This document shows positions 13,640 to 17,368 of a stretch of DNA of 17,368 nt, piece by piece (the stretch's first letter is position 1; each line of letters starts with the position of its first letter). The stretch lies in contig DBTM01000011.1 of the NCBI GenBank assembly GCA_002307055.1, positions 1 to 17,368 of the forward strand, given 5' to 3'. A model generated the notes under the pieces. That model was not told the origin of the DNA and did no database searches. It saw only the letters and a program-made list of their open reading frames with translations. This DNA comes from Clostridiales bacterium UBA1316 (GTDB taxonomy: Bacteria > Bacillota > Clostridia > Oscillospirales > Oscillospiraceae). The position numbers were made by a program, and so were the translations under genes.

Positions 13640-14179
13640 ATGAAAGCAACCGGAATTGTGCGCCGCATAGACGATCTTGGACGCGTTGTTATTCCAAAAG
13701 AGATCCGCCGCACCATGCGTATCCGCGAAGGCGATCCTCTGGAGATATATACGGAGAAAGACGGCGAAGTAATTTTTAAAAAATATTCGCCCATGGGTGA
13801 GTGGTCGGAAAGCGCAAATCAGATATGTGATACACTTTTCAAAACAGCGGGCTGCTGCGCAACGGTAGCAGACAGGGACACCTATATATCGGTGTGTGGA
13901 ATCCCGAAGAGAGAAATGGCTGACAAGCATATCAGCAGCGATCTCGAGCAGCTCATGGAAGCGCGGCGCCTCTATCAGCGCAAGAGCGGCGAAAAAGGTT
14001 TGCCTGTCATTGATTCGAGTGACAAATATGTCATTGAGACAGCGGCACCTATTATATCTGAGGGTGATGTTATGGGATGCGTGGTGTTCTTCTCCGAAGG
14101 CGATAAGGTCCTGGGAGAGGTGGAATACAAGCTTGCGCAGACCGTCGCGGGATTTTTGGGAAAACAGATGGAAAGCTAG
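13640..14179 (+). CDS. spoVT: Stage V sporulation protein T (AbrB-type DNA-binding regulator)
   Basis: A 179-residue protein, the same size as Bacillus SpoVT. Residues 1-53 form an AbrB/SpoVT swapped-hairpin DNA-binding domain (MKATGIVRRIDDLGRVVIPK, then EIRRTMRIREGDPLEIYTEK). Residues from about 57 on match the GAF-like domain, ending KLAQTVAGFLGKQ. SpoVT adjusts transcription of forespore genes late in sporulation and affects spore germination behaviour. The ATG at 13640 is chosen over an upstream in-frame start because GGGAGG lies nine bases before it and the product then begins with the family-typical MKATGIVRRIDD. It is the clearest evidence that the host forms endospores. It is a monocistronic unit ending near the hairpin at 14203. 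Confidence 0.95.
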   Translation: MKATGIVRRIDDLGRVVIPKEIRRTMRIREGDPLEIYTEKDGEVIFKKYSPMGEWSESANQICDTLFKTAGCCATVADRDTYISVCGIPKREMADKHISSDLEQLMEARRLYQRKSGEKGLPVIDSSDKYVIETAAPIISEGDVMGCVVFFSEGDKVLGEVEYKLAQTVAGFLGKQMES

Positions 14180-14202
14180 TTAAAACGAATCAGGTAAAAA
14201 CA

Positions 14203-14232
14203 GGAGAGCAGACGAAAAATCGTCTGCTCTCC
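14203..14232 (-). terminator. Intrinsic terminator of hpf, shared stem with spoVT end
   Basis: A 13-bp perfect stem (14203-14215 with 14220-14232) has an AAAA loop. Reading on the minus strand it is followed by TGTTTTTACC, a usable U-tract for hpf. On the plus strand it is followed by A-rich sequence, so termination of spoVT here would be weaker. Confidence 0.82.
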
Positions 14233-14250
14233 AAAAATAATCAAGACCTT

Positions 14251-14793
14251 TTAGTCGTTGCTTTCGATCAGGCCATAACCGCCGTTGTTGCGTTTATAAA
14301 CGACTGTAAACGCGCCGCGGTTATCTTGATTTTTGAATACAAAGAACTCATGATCCAATAAGTTCATCTGCAAAATAGCTTCCTCAGGTGTCATCGGCTT
14401 GATCGGGAAGCGCTTTGTCCGGATAATTTTAAAGTCCTGCTCATTCTCGTCAACTGCGGTGTAACTGATTGCTGGTTTGGCATCACGCTCCAATGCGCCT
14501 TCACGGAGCCGTTTGGACAGGCGTGATTTATTTTTACGTATCTGGCTTTCTATTGCAGCAACTGCGGAATCAATTGTGGCGTACATGTCACTTGTTGTCT
14601 CAGCGACGCGGTAAAAGATACCGTTGTTATTGAGCGTGACCTCAGATTTATGTCGGCCTCTCTCAATTTCAAAAGTGACGAATGCCTCCGACTCGATTTT
14701 AAAGAAGCGGTCAAGCTTACCAATTTTTTTCTCAGCGTAATCACGGAGCTCATCTGAGGCTTGTACCTTCTTTTCTGTAAACGTAAATCTCAT
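14251..14793 (-). CDS. hpf: Ribosome hibernation promoting factor, long form
   Basis: A 180-residue long-form HPF (YvyD/RaiA family). The N-terminal S30AE domain (about 1-100: MRFTFTEKKVQASDELRDYA, KKIGKLDRFF, VTLNNNGIFYR) binds in the decoding channel of the 30S subunit. The C-terminal domain (about 122-180: FPIKPMTPEEAILQMNLLDH, FFVFKN, VVYKRNNGGYGLIE) mediates dimerisation of two 70S ribosomes into 100S particles. The start at 14793 is selected over ATGs at 14802 and 14844 because AAGGGAG lies nine bases upstream and the family begins there. An extended -10 element lies about 75 bases upstream. It converges with spoVT and ends at a perfect hairpin terminator. Confidence 0.94.
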   Translation of the reverse strand: MRFTFTEKKVQASDELRDYAEKKIGKLDRFFKIESEAFVTFEIERGRHKSEVTLNNNGIFYRVAETTSDMYATIDSAVAAIESQIRKNKSRLSKRLREGALERDAKPAISYTAVDENEQDFKIIRTKRFPIKPMTPEEAILQMNLLDHEFFVFKNQDNRGAFTVVYKRNNGGYGLIESND

Positions 14794-14866
14794 TCGAGTC
14801 ATCTCCCTTTCAAATGTGTGTAATGGACGTTTTGCATTGTTCAAAGGGCGTCATGTCCATGGATGA

Positions 14867-14875
14867 ATTATAACA
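14867..14875 (-). promoter_or_regulatory. Extended -10 promoter candidate for hpf
   Basis: On the minus strand TGTTATAAT (14875-14867) is a perfect -10 with the TGn extension, which can work without a good -35 box (none is evident). Predicted start is near 14860, giving a leader of about 67 bases. The 14794-15010 gap holds otherwise only AT-rich sequence and a weak four-pair hairpin (CCTG/CAGG near 14957-14972) that might end the fumarase transcript. Confidence 0.55.
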
Positions 14876-15010
14876 TACTTCATAAAAATATGAAACAATT
14901 ACTTATGATTATCGAGCGTTCCTTCAAGAAGCCGGTAGTTATGTATATAAGCAAAACACCTGCAGCGACAGGCTTTTACTTCAGTGTGAGACAAACCGAT
15001 TATAAAAATT

Positions 15011-15853
15011 TTACAAAATGCAGCCGGCGTGACGCGTGGCGTGGCAGCTCATATTTATGACGCACGGCAAGCCTGCGATATGAGTCGGATATGTTTCGAT
15101 ATTTACTTTTACAGCGGTAAAATGACCGCCGAAACCCTGCGGGCCGATACCGAGACGGTTGATTTTATCGAGCAGGCGCCTTTCTATATCAGCATAGAAC
15201 GAGTCGCTGTTATATTCGGACATATTGCGGAGCAATGCGCGCTTGGATAAAAGCGCCGCCTGCTCAATTGTACCGCCGAGACCGACACCGAGAACGACGG
15301 GCGGGCACGGGTTGGAACCGGCGCTGCTCACGCTACCGATAATAAAGTCCTCAATGGTTTCAATTGTATCCGACGGTATAAACAAGCGCATTGCGCTCAT
15401 ATTCTCGCTGCCGAAACCCTTCGGCGCGACGGTCAGCTCAAGCTTATCCCCTACGACGAGACGGATATGGATAACAGCCGGGGTGTTGTCTTCCGTATTT
15501 TCCCGCCGGATTGGGTCGGAGACGACAGATTTTCGCAAATAGCCGTTAACATAACCCCGCCTGACGCCCTCATTGACCGCATCGGTAAATAAACCGCCTG
15601 AAATATGCACATCCTGCCCAATATCGGCAAAAACGACAGCCATGCCCGTATCCTGGCAGATGGGCAACCCTAATGATGATGCCAGCTTAAAGTTTTGGAC
15701 AATATCGCTGAGCGCGGCTGCCCCGATGGGCGAAACCTCATTTTCAGCGGCATGCTCGAGCAGCGCGCACATATCCTGCGGCAAATGCACCGCAGCTTTT
15801 ATGCAGAGCTGTTCAACAGCGTCGGTTATGGCGGAACAGGTCATCTCTCTCAT
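15011..15853 (-). CDS. fumA: Fumarate hydratase class I, alpha subunit
   Basis: A 280-residue protein equal to the complete alpha subunit (N-terminal iron-sulfur half) of class I fumarases and tartrate dehydratases. The three cluster cysteines are visible: Cys66 in GLPICQDTG, Cys183 in AGSNPCPP and Cys270 in NMSCHATRHA. The oxygen-sensitive [4Fe-4S] enzyme interconverts fumarate and malate but needs a beta subunit. No beta-subunit gene follows: the next gene on this strand is hpf. In many Clostridia alpha and beta are adjacent, so the partner must lie elsewhere or be missing. ATG at 15853 has GGAGG seven bases upstream. L-tartrate dehydratase alpha is an alternative that cannot be excluded by sequence alone. 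Confidence 0.9.
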   Translation of the reverse strand: MREMTCSAITDAVEQLCIKAAVHLPQDMCALLEHAAENEVSPIGAAALSDIVQNFKLASSLGLPICQDTGMAVVFADIGQDVHISGGLFTDAVNEGVRRGYVNGYLRKSVVSDPIRRENTEDNTPAVIHIRLVVGDKLELTVAPKGFGSENMSAMRLFIPSDTIETIEDFIIGSVSSAGSNPCPPVVLGVGLGGTIEQAALLSKRALLRNMSEYNSDSFYADIERRLLDKINRLGIGPQGFGGHFTAVKVNIETYPTHIAGLPCVINMSCHATRHAGCIL

Positions 15854-15888
15854 AAGGCGTCCTCCAATGCTATTAAAAGTGTATTCCT

Positions 15889-15924
15889 GATGCTTATTTT
15901 AGCATCGGTGATTTGATAGTACAA
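15889..15924 (-). promoter_or_regulatory. Candidate promoter of the fumarase alpha gene with a dyad
   Basis: On the minus strand TTGTAC (15924-15919) and TAAAAT (15901-15896) have a 17-base spacer. A six-bp inverted repeat (15889-15894 with 15901-15906) flanks the -10 region and could be an operator or a leader hairpin. The -35 box is weak. Confidence 0.45.
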
Positions 15925-15952
15925 TGACTTTATTGAGGATATGTGCTACAAT
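15924..15952 (+). promoter_or_regulatory. Candidate promoter of the endonuclease IV gene
   Basis: ATGACT (15924-15929) and TACAAT (15947-15952), preceded by TGC, form an extended -10 promoter with a 17-base spacer. Predicted start is near 15959, about 65 bases before the nfo start codon. Its -35 box touches that of the divergent fumarase promoter. Confidence 0.58.
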
Positions 15953-16023
15953 TAAAAGAGCTTACAGGACGATAGGGATAAAGTTTAAAGATAAATGTTT
16001 CAAACAGAAAGGAATATATATCT

Positions 16024-16860
16024 ATGTTAAAAATCGGCTGTCATCTTTCCGCATCAGACGGTTATCTGTCCATGGGGAAAGCTGCCGTTTCCATAAACGC
16101 GAATGTGTTCCAGTTCTTCACGCGCAATCCGCGCGGCGGTGCTGCGAAAGCCATCGATGAAACAGATATTGCGGCCTATACGGCGCTTGCCGAGGAATAT
16201 GAGATATCGCCGCTGCTGGCACACGCGCCATATACATTGAACGCCTGCGCGGAGAAGGAGCAGCTGCGCCAGTTTGCCCGCGAGACGATGGCGGACGACA
16301 TCCGGCGGATGGAATACCTCCCCGGCAATATGTATAACTTCCACCCGGGCAGCCATGTCGGCCAGGGGATGGACGTCGGCATCGACTTAATTGCCTCGTT
16401 ATTAAATGAGGTGCTGTATCCTGAACAGACAACGCTGGTATTGTTGGAGACTATGGCTGGAAAAGGCTCGGAGGTGGGCAGCAAATTCGAGGAGCTTAAA
16501 GCCATTATTGATAAAGTTAAGTTGAGCGATAAGCTTGGTGTTTGCCTGGACACATGCCATGTCTACGACGCTGGGTACGATATCGCCGGTGACCTGGACG
16601 GCGTATTGGCTGAATTTGATCGCGTCATCGGGCTTGAGCGCCTGCACGCCATTCATCTTAACGACAGTAAAAACCCATTTTCCAGCCATAAGGACAGACA
16701 TGAAAAAATCGGAAATGGCTCGCTTGGCATAGAGGTTTTAAAAACCATCGTCAACCACCCCCGCCTCAAGCATCTGCCGTTTTATCTTGAGACACCGAAT
16801 GAGCTCGATGGTTACGCAAAGGAAATCGCGTTACTGCGGGGGTTATACGAAAAAGCTTAA
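16024..16860 (+). CDS. nfo: Deoxyribonuclease IV (AP endonuclease, Nfo family)
   Basis: A 278-residue TIM-barrel AP endonuclease, normal length for the Nfo family. It cuts the DNA backbone 5' of abasic sites in base-excision repair, using a trinuclear zinc centre. The family's metal-binding segments are all visible: IGCHLSAS at the N-terminus, LLAHAPYTLN, YNFHPGSHVGQG, LLETMAGKG, VCLDTCHVYDAGYD, AIHLNDSKN, HKDRHEKIGNG and FYLETPN. In spore-formers this protein often repairs DNA during spore outgrowth, a role that would fit the nearby spoVT, but the two are not co-transcribed. ATG at 16024 is preceded by AAAGGA ten bases upstream. A strong terminator follows. Confidence 0.94.
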   Translation: MLKIGCHLSASDGYLSMGKAAVSINANVFQFFTRNPRGGAAKAIDETDIAAYTALAEEYEISPLLAHAPYTLNACAEKEQLRQFARETMADDIRRMEYLPGNMYNFHPGSHVGQGMDVGIDLIASLLNEVLYPEQTTLVLLETMAGKGSEVGSKFEELKAIIDKVKLSDKLGVCLDTCHVYDAGYDIAGDLDGVLAEFDRVIGLERLHAIHLNDSKNPFSSHKDRHEKIGNGSLGIEVLKTIVNHPRLKHLPFYLETPNELDGYAKEIALLRGLYEKA

Positions 16861-16877
16861 TATGTTAAGTATTATTA

Positions 16878-16916
16878 ATACAGTCGGTTGGAGCTGTCTC
16901 CCACCGACTGTATTTT
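16878..16916 (+). terminator. Intrinsic terminator after nfo
   Basis: An 11-bp perfect stem (16878-16888 with 16903-16913) continues after one mismatch into a four-pair inner stem (16890-16893 with 16898-16901), followed by TATTTTGTCT. Confidence 0.85.
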
Positions 16917-16964
16917 GTCTGTCCGAGTTGTTGCCTCTGCTTATTTTCGTATATCAGCCATAAT

Positions 16965-16985
16965 AATTCAACCCATAGTTGAATT
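16965..16985. promoter_or_regulatory. Perfect inverted repeat upstream of the XRE-type gene
   Basis: Eight-base arms AATTCAAC and GTTGAATT (16965-16972, 16978-16985) flank a five-base centre. It lies 20 bases before the -35 box of the following promoter, a position suited to an operator for the regulator itself. Confidence 0.45.
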
Positions 16986-17005
16986 TTAACGCGCTGTATA
17001 GTTGT

Positions 17006-17034
17006 TTGCCTATGCGGCGGTACAATGTTATAAT
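17006..17034 (+). promoter_or_regulatory. Promoter of the XRE-type regulator gene
   Basis: TTGCCT (17006-17011), a 17-base spacer, and TATAAT (17029-17034) preceded by TGT. Predicted start is near 17041, about 35 bases before the ATG. Confidence 0.68.
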
Positions 17035-17075
17035 CTAACTATTATAAAATATAAAATGCAGCAGGAGGTAAGGTT

Positions 17076-17368
17076 ATGCCGCTGAGTATCGGTCAAACGA
17101 TTAAGGAGCTGCGGAAGCAGGAAGGTATGACGCAGGAGGAGCTCGCCGAGCACATCGGTGTCACGCCGCAGGCTGTAAGTAAATGGGAGCTTGGGGCGGC
17201 GCTGCCTGATATTACGCTGATTCAGCCGCTTGCAAAGATATTTAATGTGACAGCCGACGCGCTGCTGAAGACCGATCCTCCGACGCAGAAGGCAGACCCC
17301 GGGAAAATGCTCCGGGAACTGCGTGAGCAGACCGGTATGACACAAAAGTGGCTGGGGGGGGTGGTGGA
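17076..17368 (+). CDS. XRE-family helix-turn-helix regulator, 5' part
   Basis: The frame opens at ATG 17076 (AGGAGG seven bases upstream) and is still open at the window end, giving 97 residues. Residues 1-65 form a standard XRE/Cro helix-turn-helix: IGQTIKELRKQEGMTQEELA, then VTPQAVSKWELGAALPDITL and LAKIFNVTADALL. A second similar unit starts at about residue 77, GKMLRELREQTGMTQ, implying a tandem two-domain regulator. The last about 20 bases (a run of eight G in a GT-rich stretch) depart from the expected motif (MTQKWLGGVV rather than MTQ-x-x-LA) and may contain base-call errors at a sequence end. Target genes are unknown. Confidence 0.8.
   Translation, partial: MPLSIGQTIKELRKQEGMTQEELAEHIGVTPQAVSKWELGAALPDITLIQPLAKIFNVTADALLKTDPPTQKADPGKMLRELREQTGMTQKWLGGVV

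Noticed and set aside
1..17368. CRISPR array, insertion sequence, phage or tRNA/rRNA gene
   Set aside because: No spaced direct repeats, transposase, phage protein or tRNA-like cloverleaf was seen on either strand.

Overview
The window reads as an accessory catabolic locus followed by housekeeping genes from an endospore-forming, anaerobic Firmicute, most likely a Clostridia-class gut or sediment bacterium of middling GC. Support for this comes from a SpoVT orthologue, a long-form ribosome hibernation factor, a two-subunit-type class I fumarase, strong AGGAGG-type ribosome binding sites and several TTG starts. Genus cannot be fixed from this sequence. No tRNA, rRNA, CRISPR array, insertion sequence or phage gene is visible. 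No gene-free stretch reaches 300 bases; the largest (about 190-225 bases) carry promoters, operators and hairpins that are listed individually.

Region 1 (1-10792) is a catabolic island that best fits anaerobic breakdown of trihydroxybenzenes. In order: the 3' end of a molybdopterin transhydroxylase large subunit and its iron-sulfur small subunit (pyrogallol to phloroglucinol), a thiolase, an SDR reductase (candidate phloroglucinol reductase), a divergently transcribed MerR-type regulator, then a cyclase-family metal hydrolase (candidate dihydrophloroglucinol ring-opening enzyme), a 3-hydroxyacyl-CoA-dehydrogenase-like enzyme (candidate 3-hydroxy-5-oxohexanoate dehydrogenase), a BKACE/DUF849 enzyme (candidate triacetate:acetyl-CoA cleavage enzyme), a two-subunit CoA-transferase and a sodium:solute symporter. 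Together they would convert pyrogallol to phloroglucinol, dihydrophloroglucinol, 3-hydroxy-5-oxohexanoate and 3,5-dioxohexanoate. Cleavage with acetyl-CoA then gives acetoacetate plus acetoacetyl-CoA, which the CoA-transferase and thiolase turn into acetyl-CoA. The individual family calls are strong; the substrate assignments rest on gene context and known phloroglucinol biochemistry.

Control of the island is partly readable. A promoter with a 19-bp spacer, overlaid by an inverted repeat, lies between the MerR gene and the cyclase gene, the classic layout of a MerR-activated promoter. A bidirectional terminator separates the first unit (ending with the SDR) from the MerR gene. Many intergenic gaps inside the operon hold perfect or near-perfect hairpins that lack a U-tract, including a run of three between the two CoA-transferase subunits.

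Region 2 (10842-12429) has its own promoter and holds a LysR-type regulator and mobB. MobB acts in making the guanine-dinucleotide form of the molybdenum cofactor, which the transhydroxylase needs, so this unit may belong functionally with region 1.

Region 3 (12417-17368) is probably core genome: a TRM11-like RNA methyltransferase (minus), spoVT (plus), hpf (minus), a fumarase alpha subunit without an adjacent beta subunit (minus), endonuclease IV (plus), and the start of an XRE-type regulator that seems to hold two helix-turn-helix units and runs off the window end.
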